From: Sediminitomix flava
GTDB lineage: Bacteria > Bacteroidota > Bacteroidia > Cytophagales > Flammeovirgaceae
Length of the DNA: 64,000 bases
Assembly: GCF_003149185.1 (NCBI RefSeq)
Contig: NZ_QGDO01000002.1
Span: forward strand, 62,001-126,000
Direction: 5' to 3'
The notes beneath the pieces were generated by a model, which worked only from the letters and a program-made list of their open reading frames with translations, did no database searches and was not told the DNA's origin. Below are positions 6,621 to 15,149 of the stretch, in pieces. The number at the start of each line of letters is the position of its first letter. The first letter of the stretch is position 1. A program made the translations under genes and the position numbers.

Positions 6621-9056
6621 ATGCAAACAAAATCTAAACAAGTAATAAACATGAAGAATCAGTTTTTTGTGCTTTTTCTTTTCTCTGTATTTTTAACACC
6701 AATCACATCTTTTGCTCAAAACGGTATCATAAAGGGTACTGTAAGTGATAAAAGCTCAAATGAAAAACTTCCTTTCGTGAATGTAGTCATTCAAGGAGAA
6801 ACGAGAGGAGCTTCAACAAACATGGACGGGTATTATGAAATTAAAAACCTAAAACCCGGACTTTACAATATTGAAGTGTCATATGTTGGATATGATCCTA
6901 TCACAATTTTCGAGATTGAAGTAACCAATGCTCGTTCTGCTATTGCAGACATACAACTTAAACCAAGTATTAGTGAATTAGAAGAGGTTGAAGTTAGAGC
7001 TACAGGCTTCCTAAAAACCGAAGAAAGCCCTGTTTCTGTAAGAACAATCGGAGCTAGTGAAGTAAAAAAGAATCCTGGAGGTAACCGAGATATATCAAGA
7101 GTGATTCGATCACTACCTGGTGTGGCTTCTACAGCAGCATTTAGAAATGACATTTTGATCCGTGGTGGATCTCCTAATGAAAACCGTTTTTACCTAGACG
7201 GAATTGAAGTTCCCAATATCAATCACTTTGCCACTCAAGGAGCTTCGGGTGGACCTGTAGGAATGATCAACGTTGATTTTATCCAAAATGTAGACTTTTA
7301 CTCTGGAGCATTCCCAGTATCAAGAGGAAATGCACTTTCTTCCGTAATGGAATTCAAACAAAAAGAAGGTAGATCAGACAACTGGGCTACAAACCTTGTA
7401 TTAGGAACATCGGACTTTGGCGTTACGCTAGATGGTCCTATTTCTCAAAATTCATCATTAATTTTCTCTGCGAGACGTTCTTATCTACAATTCTTATTTA
7501 GTGCACTTGGACTGCCATTCCTTCCTACTTACAACGACTTCCAGTTTAAGTACACACACAAGATTAATAAGAAAAACAAAATCTCAATCATTGGTCTTGG
7601 TGCTATTGACGACTTTAGTCTAAATGAGGATGCTGTTAGTGATCCTACAGCTGAAGATTACGAGAGCAATAAATATATCTTAGACTACATTCCTGTTCAG
7701 ACTCAGTGGAACTATACTATTGGAGCTAAGTGGGAACACTTTGGCGAAAACACTACTCATACCTTTGTAGTAAGTAGAAATATGCTTAACAATGATCAGT
7801 TCAAGCATGAAAACAACGATGAGAGTTTACCAAAAACTTTAGATTATACCTCTCAAGAAATAGAAAACAAACTACGTTGGGAAGCGATCACTTACCTTCC
7901 TAAGAATTTCAACTTGAGTTATGGTGTAAATTACGAGTTAGCAAAATATACAAATGCTACAGATACAAGAATCTACAATCCTGAGCTTGGAGAAGTAGTT
8001 CCTACGCAATTCTCTAGTGAGTTAGATCTTAATAAATGGGGTGTATTTGCCAATATTGGTAAGAAATTCTTCAATAAATTAAGCTTATCTGTAGGTTTCA
8101 GGGCTGATGGTAACGACTACTCTTCTTCAATGGAGAACATGTTCGACCAATTCTCTCCAAGATTCTCAGCTTCTTATGATTTACATCCGAGATGGAGTTT
8201 GAACTTCAATACAGGTATTTACTACCAATTACCACCTTATACGGTATTGGGATACAAAGCTGATGGAGAATTTGTAAATAGAGAAAATGACCTTACTTAC
8301 ATCAAAAACAGACATGTTGTCGGTGGAATTGAATACAAAGTAGATTCTAAAAACTTCAGAGCATCTCTTGAAGGTTTCCATAAAAAATATGACAACTATC
8401 CATTCTCAGTTGCAAATCAGGTTTCATTGGCAAACCTTGGTGGAGACTTTGGTGTGATTGGAAATGAAGAAGTTCTTTCAGCTTCTGAAGGAAGAAGTTA
8501 TGGTCTTGAATTCTTAGTACAACAAAAGTTCTTCAGAGGCTTCTACGGAATCTTGGCTTATACTTATGTTAGAAGTGAGTTTACCGATGCTGATGGCAAC
8601 TTTGCGCCATCTTCTTGGGATAACAGACACATCGTAAGTATTACTTCTGGTAAAAAACTTGGTAAAGGATGGGAAATTGGAGGTAGATGGCTATACTCTG
8701 GTGGAAACCCTTACACACCATACGATGAGCAAGCATCAATCAATCCTGAAATTTGGAACACACAGAAAAGAGCAATTCTAGATTATTCAAGAGTAAACTC
8801 TGAGCGTTTAGATGCTTACCACCAATTGGACATCCGTGTAGATAAAAAATACTTCTTTGACAAATGGAGTTTGAGCATGTTCTTAGACATTCAGAACATC
8901 TACAACTTCAAGTCAAAAGGACAACCTACTTTAATTATGGCAACAGATGAGAATGGCAACAATCTCGTTGACGGCAATGGAAATTATGTACCAAAATATT
9001 TAGAAAATGAGAACGGTTTACTTCAACCATCTATTGGAGTAATTATCGAACTCTAA
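6621..9056 (+). CDS. TonB-dependent outer membrane receptor with carboxypeptidase-D-like N-terminal domain
   Basis: Outer membrane active transporter of 811 residues; substrate unknown. A signal peptide ends at SFAQ (about residue 33). A carboxypeptidase regulatory-like beta-sandwich follows (about 35-115, GIIKGTVSDKSSNEKLPFVN). Then come a plug domain (about 125-235, with RSLPGVAS and NRFYLDGIEVPNINHF) and a 22-strand barrel ending in the aromatic/hydrophobic tail VIIEL. At about 800 residues it is shorter than SusC proteins and has no SusD partner next to it. The internal ATG at 6651 (MKNQFF) gives a more standard signal peptide and is an alternative start. The gene after the terminator encodes another barrel protein. 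Confidence 0.9.
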   Translation: MQTKSKQVINMKNQFFVLFLFSVFLTPITSFAQNGIIKGTVSDKSSNEKLPFVNVVIQGETRGASTNMDGYYEIKNLKPGLYNIEVSYVGYDPITIFEIEVTNARSAIADIQLKPSISELEEVEVRATGFLKTEESPVSVRTIGASEVKKNPGGNRDISRVIRSLPGVASTAAFRNDILIRGGSPNENRFYLDGIEVPNINHFATQGASGGPVGMINVDFIQNVDFYSGAFPVSRGNALSSVMEFKQKEGRSDNWATNLVLGTSDFGVTLDGPISQNSSLIFSARRSYLQFLFSALGLPFLPTYNDFQFKYTHKINKKNKISIIGLGAIDDFSLNEDAVSDPTAEDYESNKYILDYIPVQTQWNYTIGAKWEHFGENTTHTFVVSRNMLNNDQFKHENNDESLPKTLDYTSQEIENKLRWEAITYLPKNFNLSYGVNYELAKYTNATDTRIYNPELGEVVPTQFSSELDLNKWGVFANIGKKFFNKLSLSVGFRADGNDYSSSMENMFDQFSPRFSASYDLHPRWSLNFNTGIYYQLPPYTVLGYKADGEFVNRENDLTYIKNRHVVGGIEYKVDSKNFRASLEGFHKKYDNYPFSVANQVSLANLGGDFGVIGNEEVLSASEGRSYGLEFLVQQKFFRGFYGILAYTYVRSEFTDADGNFAPSSWDNRHIVSITSGKKLGKGWEIGGRWLYSGGNPYTPYDEQASINPEIWNTQKRAILDYSRVNSERLDAYHQLDIRVDKKYFFDKWSLSMFLDIQNIYNFKSKGQPTLIMATDENGNNLVDGNGNYVPKYLENENGLLQPSIGVIIEL

Positions 9057-9092
9057 ACCCATTCGAGCTTCATAATGTAATATGTTATATGT

Positions 9093-9126
9093 ACACCCTT
9101 GCCTTCTTAGGCTTGGGTGTTTTTTT
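9093..9126 (+). terminator. Terminator after the TonB-dependent receptor
   Basis: ACACCC (9093-9098) pairs with GGGTGT (9115-9120); after a two-base internal mismatch GCC pairs with GGC. Six T residues follow. Confidence 0.75.
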
Positions 9127-9281
9127 ATAATCGAATACTCTATTTACAAGAAAAAGCTTTCTGATTGTAACATTTAATGTTTTAGAATTGAGTTTGAACT
9201 AAATATCCCAATACAGAAGAAATAACTATTAGAATTGTAATGACAGTTTTCACTTAAAAAGCCTGTTTTTAAGACACAACC

Positions 9282-10124
9282 ATGATTAAATTCCGCTCAA
9301 ATAGTTTCTTCCAAATTTGTTTCATCACAACACTCACATTTCTTTTCTTTCAAACCGAAGTATTTGCTCAAGATGATAAAACTGAAGCAGAAAAAGCCGC
9401 ACTCAAAAAGGCTCAAGCAAATAACCCTTTGGCTGATGTAAGAGCATTAAATTTGCAGAATAATTATATCTCAAGATTATATGGCTTACCTGATCCATCT
9501 CAAGCAAACTCATTTGTAGTTAGAGCTGCAATGCCTACAGGTAGAGTTCTATGGAGAGCAAGTTTCCCTTTCACTTCAATCTCTAATTATAATTCATCTA
9601 GTGTAGGTGATGGAATAACACGATCAGGGTTTGGTGAAATCGATTTATTTGCAGCTTACTTAGCTGTGAGTAAACCAGACTTAACTATTGGTATTGGTCC
9701 TTCAGTTTTATTCCCTACTGCATCTTCAGATAAACTAGCACCAGACGAGTGGCAACTAGGAGCAGCATTTGTTGTATTTAAGGTAATAAGTGCACAACTT
9801 CAGACAGGTGGATTAATCATTTGGAGAACAGAGGTGGGAGACAACAATCCGAATCAAGATGTAAACTTCTTAGCTGTTCAGCCCTTTACTTTTCTGCAAT
9901 TAGGACAAGGTAACTATATAAGAGGAGCACCCATTTGGCAATTTAACCTTGAGACTAATGACTTTAGTGTACCATTAGGAATTGGAGCTGGAAAAGTTGT
10001 AAAAATGGGAAAAACAGTATTCAATATTTTTATTGAACCTCAGTACACAATTTTACATGACGGAGTTGGACAACCTGCCTTTCAGATCTTCTCTTCTATA
10101 AATATGCAGTTTTATAGCAACTAA
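9282..10124 (+). CDS. Outer membrane beta-barrel protein (family often mislabelled 'neuromedin U')
   Basis: Secreted protein of 280 residues with a signal peptide ending at VFAQ (about residue 30). A low-complexity charged stretch (DDKTEAEKAALKKAQ) follows, then repeated amphipathic strands and an aromatic C-terminus (MQFYSN). The NNPLADVRALNLQNNYISRLYGLPD start and the GKVVKMGKTVFNIFIEPQYTILHDGVGQPAFQ segment match my recollection of a widespread porin-like family that databases often label neuromedin U by mistake, related to the Phenol_MetA_deg-type barrels. The function is not established; a passive outer membrane channel is the best guess. It has its own gap from the receptor gene (225 bases with a terminator), so co-transcription is doubtful. 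Confidence 0.7.
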   Translation: MIKFRSNSFFQICFITTLTFLFFQTEVFAQDDKTEAEKAALKKAQANNPLADVRALNLQNNYISRLYGLPDPSQANSFVVRAAMPTGRVLWRASFPFTSISNYNSSSVGDGITRSGFGEIDLFAAYLAVSKPDLTIGIGPSVLFPTASSDKLAPDEWQLGAAFVVFKVISAQLQTGGLIIWRTEVGDNNPNQDVNFLAVQPFTFLQLGQGNYIRGAPIWQFNLETNDFSVPLGIGAGKVVKMGKTVFNIFIEPQYTILHDGVGQPAFQIFSSINMQFYSN

Positions 10125-10136
10125 ATTCTTTACAAG

Positions 10137-10170
10137 AAAAAAGCCTCAAACTAAAAATAGTCTGAGGCTT
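10137..10170. terminator. Bidirectional terminator between convergent genes
   Basis: AAGCCTCA (10141-10148) pairs with TGAGGCTT (10163-10170), with further weak pairing inside. The A-tract before it gives a U-run on the minus strand and T-rich sequence follows on the plus strand. It serves the barrel gene (plus) and the FAD oxidoreductase gene (minus). Confidence 0.75.
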
Positions 10171-10192
10171 ATATATTTTTCATATAATCATT

Positions 10193-11770
10193 TTATACAT
10201 AAAACTGCTCGAACGCTTTTTCTGCACATTTTTCACCATCCATTGCAGCTGAAGCAATACCACCAGCATAACCAGCACCTTCACCACAAGGAAATAGTCC
10301 TTTAATTTGTGTATGCTGATAGCTTTCCCTATCTCTTGGAATACGAACAGGAGATGATGTCCTACTCTCGATACCAATCAGTTGAGCTTCATTTGTAAGA
10401 TAACCCTTCATTTTTCTACCAAATGATTTGAATCCGTATTTCAAACGGTGTGCTACCTGTGGAGGTAAAACTTCTCTCATATCAATAGAATTCAAACCTG
10501 GTTGATATGAAGTTTCATTTAGAGAATTGGAAACTTTATCATTTACAAAATCAGCTAAACGTTGTGCAGGAGCTACTTGAGTTTTGTCTGAACTCAACCA
10601 CGCTTTATGCTCAATCGCTCTTTGGAAAGCCATCCCTGCCAAAACTCCATGTTCTTTTACATAGGGTTTGAAGTCTTCATGATCTACGGAAACTACAATA
10701 CCTGAATTGGCATATTTAGAATCTCGTCTTGAAGGAGACATACCGTTTACTACAATCTCATCTTGAGCTGTAGCAGAAGGAACAATAAACCCTCCTGGGC
10801 ACATACAGAAAGAAAATACACCTTTTTCCTTTCCTTCAAATCTAACTTGACTTACTAAAGAATAAGCAGCTGCTGGCAAATATGGTCCTCTATCTCTTCC
10901 TCCATGGTACTGAATGCTATCAATAAGTGGTTGAGGATGCTCAATACGAACACCAAGAGCAAAAGGCTTCGTTTCTATTTCAATTTTCTTTTCTGCCAAA
11001 AGCTCAAAAATATCTCTAGCAGAGTGTCCTGTTGCTAAAATAATTGTATCACCTTCATAGGTAAATCCATTTTGCGTACGCACACCCTTTACTTGGTCTT
11101 TCTCTAGTAGAATATCAACTACTCTTGAATCGAAATGAATTTCACCACCCGCTTCAATGATACTCTCTCTGATTTCAGCAATTACTTTCGGTAGCTTATT
11201 TGTTCCGATATGTGGATGTGCATCAACCAAGATTTTTTCATCTGCTCCATGAGCTACAAAAATCTCAAGAATACGTCTGAAGTCACCTCTTTTTTTCGAA
11301 CGCGTATAAAGTTTACCATCTGAATACGTACCTGCCCCACCTTCTCCAAAACAATAATTCGAATCTGGGTTTACTACATTATCCTTATTTATGGCTGCCA
11401 AATCTCTTCTTCGAGCTCTCACATCCTTACCACGTTCCAAGATAATTGGCTTGACTCCCAATTCTAAAAATCTTAAAGCAGCAAATAATCCTCCAGGTCC
11501 CGCTCCAACAATGATAGCTCTTTTGCTATCTCTGACATCTTTATATGCTTTATCGTAGCTTAACGGATTACTTGGCTCTTCGTTAATAAAAACCTCAGCG
11601 GCTGTATTAACCTTAATATTCTTAGTTCTGGCATCGACAGATCGCCTTGTCATACGAACATATACTTCCTCAGAATCTGTCAGTTTTAATTTCTTGAGTG
11701 TAAACTCTCGAAACTTCTGCTCATCAAAAGCAATGTTAGGAGATACTGTACAATTTATATTCTTTTTCAT
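10193..11770 (-). CDS. FAD-dependent dehydrogenase of the COG2509 type
   Basis: Flavoprotein of 525 residues. The dinucleotide-binding motif GAGPGGLFAALRFLELG lies near residue 92, with the second-strand acidic residue in ILERG. The GEGGAGTYSDGKLYTRSKKRG stretch, HPHIGTNKLP, ILATGHSARDIFELL and the C-terminal GLFPCGEGAGYAGGIASAAMDG are family hallmarks. These proteins are widespread and uncharacterised; an electron-transfer or dehydrogenase reaction is inferred from the fold only. The short N-terminal part (1-85) is a separate small domain seen in the family. It is monocistronic on the minus strand and shares a bidirectional terminator with the barrel gene. Confidence 0.85.
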   Translation of the reverse strand: MKKNINCTVSPNIAFDEQKFREFTLKKLKLTDSEEVYVRMTRRSVDARTKNIKVNTAAEVFINEEPSNPLSYDKAYKDVRDSKRAIIVGAGPGGLFAALRFLELGVKPIILERGKDVRARRRDLAAINKDNVVNPDSNYCFGEGGAGTYSDGKLYTRSKKRGDFRRILEIFVAHGADEKILVDAHPHIGTNKLPKVIAEIRESIIEAGGEIHFDSRVVDILLEKDQVKGVRTQNGFTYEGDTIILATGHSARDIFELLAEKKIEIETKPFALGVRIEHPQPLIDSIQYHGGRDRGPYLPAAAYSLVSQVRFEGKEKGVFSFCMCPGGFIVPSATAQDEIVVNGMSPSRRDSKYANSGIVVSVDHEDFKPYVKEHGVLAGMAFQRAIEHKAWLSSDKTQVAPAQRLADFVNDKVSNSLNETSYQPGLNSIDMREVLPPQVAHRLKYGFKSFGRKMKGYLTNEAQLIGIESRTSSPVRIPRDRESYQHTQIKGLFPCGEGAGYAGGIASAAMDGEKCAEKAFEQFYV

Positions 11771-12063
11771 TGTTCTTTAATCCTTCTGTATCTGTGCTCC
11801 TTAGTGTCTCTCATCACCTTAAAGACCTAAAGAATATGCAAAGTTAAGAAAAGCCTTTGAACCTATTGCCTTTTCTGTCTTTCTACTTAGGAATTCTTGA
11901 TAAATAAGTACGAAGTAATCAATAAGTATCAGCACTTTACACAAATACTTTTTGTCACAAGAAAAATTGATTTATTCTATTTTTAATTTATCTTTAAACT
12001 TAGACAATTAACTTTATTTGAAACTATATTTAGTGTCATTCAGAAACTCAAATTTTTAATCTT

Positions 12064-12771
12064 ATGAAACTACTATTTACTATTACACTCTCTCTACTAA
12101 GTAGCTATGTCTTTTCCCAAACGACTCTTTACAAAGTGCCTAGCTCTAAAGAACTACTAAAAAAAGAACAATTAGAATTTCATCGTGACGAAGTCGAAGA
12201 TCGGTTTGGGATGAGAATGAACTACAAAGCTGTAGAAGAAAAAGTCACAGGTGACACGACCATTTTAAGTTTATCATATAATTTCTCGGGACTATGGCGC
12301 TTGAAAGATGACTTTGAAGTTGATTATTCACAAGACAATTTAATTGGACAAACTATTCCTTTCACTTCTTTAAAGCGTTTAGATGGTTCTGAGCTAAAAC
12401 TGGAAGACTTGAAAGGGAAACCAACTGTTATGAATTTTTGGTTCACAAGCTGCGCTCCATGTATTCAAGAAATGCCTGCTCTAAACAGAATCAAAAATCA
12501 GTTCAAAGATCAAGTAAACTTTATTGCTGTCACCCACAACAGTTCAAAAAAGGTAAGAGAATTCTTAAAGAAAAGAGAGTTCAACTTTGATCATGTGGTT
12601 GATGCTAGAAAATTCATTACAAAAGGACTATTTATAGATGGCATGCCTGAAATTATTTTCCTTGATAAAGACGGTGAAATAATCGCATTTAAAGGTGGTA
12701 TCCATGGAGAAAAAGCTGAAAAAAGGATGATCAATGAAATACAAAATTTGATTGATCAAGCAACACTTTAA
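12064..12771 (+). CDS. Periplasmic TlpA-like thioredoxin-fold protein
   Basis: Exported thiol-disulfide protein of 235 residues. The signal peptide ends near residue 19 (YVFSQ). The region from about 30 to 85 is unassigned. The thioredoxin-like domain (about 95-230) has the catalytic pair Cys130/Cys133 in WFTSCAPC and the cis-proline segment DGMPEIIFLD. Such proteins reduce or maintain disulfides, often for cytochrome or lipoprotein maturation; no such partner is adjacent, so the target is unknown. It is single, flanked upstream by a 290-base gap with no clear promoter match and downstream by a very strong hairpin. Confidence 0.85.
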   Translation: MKLLFTITLSLLSSYVFSQTTLYKVPSSKELLKKEQLEFHRDEVEDRFGMRMNYKAVEEKVTGDTTILSLSYNFSGLWRLKDDFEVDYSQDNLIGQTIPFTSLKRLDGSELKLEDLKGKPTVMNFWFTSCAPCIQEMPALNRIKNQFKDQVNFIAVTHNSSKKVREFLKKREFNFDHVVDARKFITKGLFIDGMPEIIFLDKDGEIIAFKGGIHGEKAEKRMINEIQNLIDQATL

Positions 12772-12790
12772 GTCACACAATAAACATTAA

Positions 12791-12830
12791 ATTTAACCCT
12801 AGTTTCTAATAATAGAAACTAGGGTTAAAT
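12791..12830. terminator. Strong bidirectional terminator
   Basis: A perfect 17-bp stem (12791-12807 with 12814-12830) with a six-base loop sits between the convergent TlpA-like gene and the histidine-rich lipoprotein gene. Confidence 0.8.
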
Positions 12831-12862
12831 TTAAAAATTACCTTATTCAGTTTTTAATCTTA

Positions 12863-13375
12863 CTACTTCTCTTCTTCAGCATGATCTTCTAGCATTTGTT
12901 TATGATCTTCAATAATCATTTCATGCTCTTTTTCAGATTGTTGATGTTCTTGATTCATCCGATCATGATCCGTTTTCATCTTTTCATGTTCTGTTTTCAT
13001 AGTTTCATCATCAATCTCACCCGATGCATGCTGATCAGCTAACTTTTGATGCTTTGCAATTAACTCATCATGAGCTTTCATCACATCTTTATGCTCATTG
13101 ATTGTTTCATCATGCTGAGCCTCCATTTGAACATGTTCCTCATTCACAGGTTTTGCAACAGCTTCATGCTCTTCTTTCATAGCATCATGTTGTTTAATCA
13201 TATCTTTATGACTCTGCACCATATCAGCATGAGCTTTGATCATTTTCTGATGATAAGCCATCATCTCATTGTGTGCATTAGCCTCACTAGATTGATTTGT
13301 ACCACTACTACATGAAGCTAATATTAATGCTACAAAAAAACTTGCTAGAAAAGATAAGTTGATATATTTCTTCAT
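12863..13375 (-). CDS. Lipoprotein with heptad-spaced histidines, predicted metal-binding coiled coil
   Basis: Predicted lipoprotein of 170 residues. The lipobox LASC puts the lipidated cysteine at 22. The mature part is one long charged helix with histidine at 35, 42, 49, 56, 63, 70; then 81, 88, 95, 102, 109, 116; then 130, 137, 144, 151, 158, 165. Thus there are three blocks of six histidines, each spaced exactly seven apart, joined by gaps of 11 and 14 that keep coiled-coil phase. Position d of the heptad (three after His) is mostly Met, Leu, Ile or Val. The pattern suggests a parallel coiled coil with a stripe of His for metals such as Cu, Zn or Ni; that function is inference. No family was recognised. 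A terminator-like hairpin lies about 100 bases upstream (13471-13506). Confidence 0.75.
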   Translation of the reverse strand: MKKYINLSFLASFFVALILASCSSGTNQSSEANAHNEMMAYHQKMIKAHADMVQSHKDMIKQHDAMKEEHEAVAKPVNEEHVQMEAQHDETINEHKDVMKAHDELIAKHQKLADQHASGEIDDETMKTEHEKMKTDHDRMNQEHQQSEKEHEMIIEDHKQMLEDHAEEEK

Positions 13376-13696
13376 AATATCTTGGGTTTATTACTACTTG
13401 AGAATCAAAATCAATAGAGATAGATACTCCTACATTTTTAAATCATTCATATGAACACCTTATAAACAATAAAAAAGCCCAAACAGATCAATATCATGTT
13501 TGAGCTAATTGTGTTCAAAAGGAATGAACTATTTGAAGCATAAACTTAAATGTTACTTTGAGAGTCAATCATTTAAGGTTTCTCCTCCGAAATGAAGGTT
13601 TGAAATATTTTTATGACAAAAATCATCTTGTTTTAAAACAAATATCAACAGTACTCGTTTAAACTAGTAAACTATTACCAATAAATAACTATAGAT
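13376..13696. other. Divergent intergenic region with leader terminator
   Basis: About 320 bases between the histidine-rich lipoprotein gene (minus) and a small plus-strand gene. It has a minus-strand terminator hairpin (13471-13506) and a perfect palindrome TTGTTTTAAAACAA near 13631-13644. Minus-strand reading frames of 17 and 8 codons near 13550-13640, the second preceded by GGAGGAG, are too short to call. Confidence 0.5.
13471..13506 (-). terminator. Terminator hairpin upstream of the histidine-rich lipoprotein gene
   Basis: 13476-13485 pairs with 13497-13506 with one mismatch, and GAT/ATC extend the stem inside the loop. The A-run 13471-13476 becomes six U on the minus strand. There is no recognisable minus-strand gene upstream, so it is either an attenuator in the lipoprotein leader or the end of a short RNA. 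Confidence 0.6.
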
Positions 13697-13906
13697 ATGT
13701 TCAAAGTAGGAGATAAAATCAAAGTACATTCACAAGACGATCGTCTTGGACAAGTAAAAGTCGTTTACGGAAAAGAGCTTGTTGACATTTTCTCTCACCA
13801 ATTCAACAAGTATATCAAAGTAAGTAAGTTTGGTCGCATCAATGTTACATTTGACGATGATGCTACAAATGCAGACTTCTATCCTTCTCAATTAGAAAAA
13901 GTCTAA
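13697..13906 (+). CDS. Small SH3-like protein of unknown function
   Basis: A 69-residue cytoplasmic protein without signal peptide or membrane segment. The opening MFKVGDKIKVHSQDDRLGQVKVV and the ending YPSQLEKV look like a small SH3-type beta-barrel, similar in style to KOW or hypothetical 'VGDxVKV' proteins. The good start context and a dedicated, very strong terminator right after the stop support a real gene. I do not recognise a characterised family. It sits between the histidine-rich lipoprotein (divergent) and the hom gene (convergent). Confidence 0.7.
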   Translation: MFKVGDKIKVHSQDDRLGQVKVVYGKELVDIFSHQFNKYIKVSKFGRINVTFDDDATNADFYPSQLEKV

Positions 13907-13907
13907 T

Positions 13908-13948
13908 AAAAAAGGGACAAAGATCACTAAAATCTTTGTCCCTTTTTT
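13908..13948. terminator. Strong bidirectional terminator
   Basis: A 17-bp stem (13908-13924 with 13932-13948) with A-tract and T-tract ends. It serves the small SH3-like gene (plus) and the metY-metX-hom operon (minus). Confidence 0.9.
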
Positions 13949-13961
13949 CGATTAAAAGCTA

Positions 13962-15149
13962 CTATTCAACTGGTAGCTCTATTGCAAATGTTCCTTTCTG
14001 ATGGAAGTATTCGTCTTCTTTAAAATCAGCTAAGTTTACTTTACCAATAACAAAAGCATTCTCAGCTCCTTGGTATCGCTCATTTATTTCTATGAACTTA
14101 CTTTCATCTAAAGCAACTCCTTTATCATATCTAAAATACACATCCAAAGTAGCATCATTTGTAAAACGCATAAATGCATCCGTTTTACGTTTTCGGTATT
14201 CGTATTTGTAATCATAACGATTTGCAGAAATATCTGAAAGTACCGCTGAACCTGTTGGGTGTCCTCCTGCTCCTTTTCCTTTGAAAAATTGCTTATCAGA
14301 GAAAGCCGCTTCAACTACTACACCATTGTATTCGTTATCTACTTTATAGAGGTCATCTGTTGGTTTCACAAATTGAGGCATTACGTATCCAACAACTTCG
14401 TCTTCTGGTGTTTTATATACTCTCGCAATTTGCTTGATTTTCAAACCTTTCTCTTTTGCATATTGCATATCAAAAGCAGTCAGATTTTGAATACCATAAT
14501 TGAAAATCTCCTTAGGATCAACAAACAAACCGTATGAGTGACAGATGATGATTACTAGTTTGTATTTTGCATCAAAACCTCCTACATCTAATGTTGGATC
14601 AGTTTCAGCAAAACCTAAATCTTGCGCTTCTTTCAACACATCTTGGTACTCCAATCCTTCATTAAACATCTTTGATAAGATGAAATTAGAGGAACCATTA
14701 AAAATACCTCTTACACTATAAAGAAGCTCATTATCATAATACTCCTCCAGTGTACGGATGATTGGAATACTTGCACAAGCTGAAGCTTCATATAGAAGAG
14801 AAGTATCATATTCTTTTTGAAGGCTGACTAACTCTTCCAAGTTTTCTGCGATCATCTTTTTATTCGCACTTACTACATTTTTCCCATTCTTAAGGGCATT
14901 CGTTACAATGTCGTAAGCTTGATCAACATCATCAATCAACTCTGTAATAAGGTTGATTTCAGGGTTTTTGAGTACCTCATCTTTATCAAATGAGAAATAT
15001 TTTGAAGGTAAAGGACGTTCTTTGTCTTTATTCTTTACCACAATTTTACTGATGTCGGCACGGAAGTTCTTACTGTTATTTAATACATCATAAAGTCCTT
15101 GCCCTACGCATCCAAAACCAAAAAGTCCTATTTTAACATCCCGTGTCAT
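13962..15149 (-). CDS. hom: Homoserine dehydrogenase
   Basis: Reduces aspartate semialdehyde to homoserine, the branch point to threonine and methionine. The NAD(P) motif GFGCVGQGL is at residues 10-18. VSANKKMIAEN holds the conserved Asn-Lys, and the substrate region reads ASACASIPIIRTL...FNGSSNFILSKM...LGFAETDPTLDVGGFDAKYK, as in the family. At 395 residues it is a monofunctional enzyme, without an aspartate kinase domain. It is the last gene of the metY-metX-hom operon and its start overlaps the metX end by 17 bases, which suggests translational coupling. Placing it behind a SAM riboswitch would let methionine status set homoserine supply. Confidence 0.93.
   Translation of the reverse strand: MTRDVKIGLFGFGCVGQGLYDVLNNSKNFRADISKIVVKNKDKERPLPSKYFSFDKDEVLKNPEINLITELIDDVDQAYDIVTNALKNGKNVVSANKKMIAENLEELVSLQKEYDTSLLYEASACASIPIIRTLEEYYDNELLYSVRGIFNGSSNFILSKMFNEGLEYQDVLKEAQDLGFAETDPTLDVGGFDAKYKLVIIICHSYGLFVDPKEIFNYGIQNLTAFDMQYAKEKGLKIKQIARVYKTPEDEVVGYVMPQFVKPTDDLYKVDNEYNGVVVEAAFSDKQFFKGKGAGGHPTGSAVLSDISANRYDYKYEYRKRKTDAFMRFTNDATLDVYFRYDKGVALDESKFIEINERYQGAENAFVIGKVNLADFKEDEYFHQKGTFAIELPVE

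Noticed and set aside
9282-10124. Neuromedin U (database-style name)
   Set aside because: That is a vertebrate peptide name misapplied to this bacterial barrel family; the sequence is a secreted beta-barrel.
13070-13315. Plus-strand frame of 81 codons opposite the histidine-rich lipoprotein gene, rich in His, Met, Phe and Leu
   Set aside because: It is the mirror of the repetitive heptad coding sequence on the minus strand. It has no start context or family resemblance.
12863-13375. CRISPR-like or tandem DNA repeat in the histidine-rich gene
   Set aside because: The periodicity is at codon level (21 bases) and reflects the heptad protein pattern. Repeats are degenerate at DNA level with no spacers.
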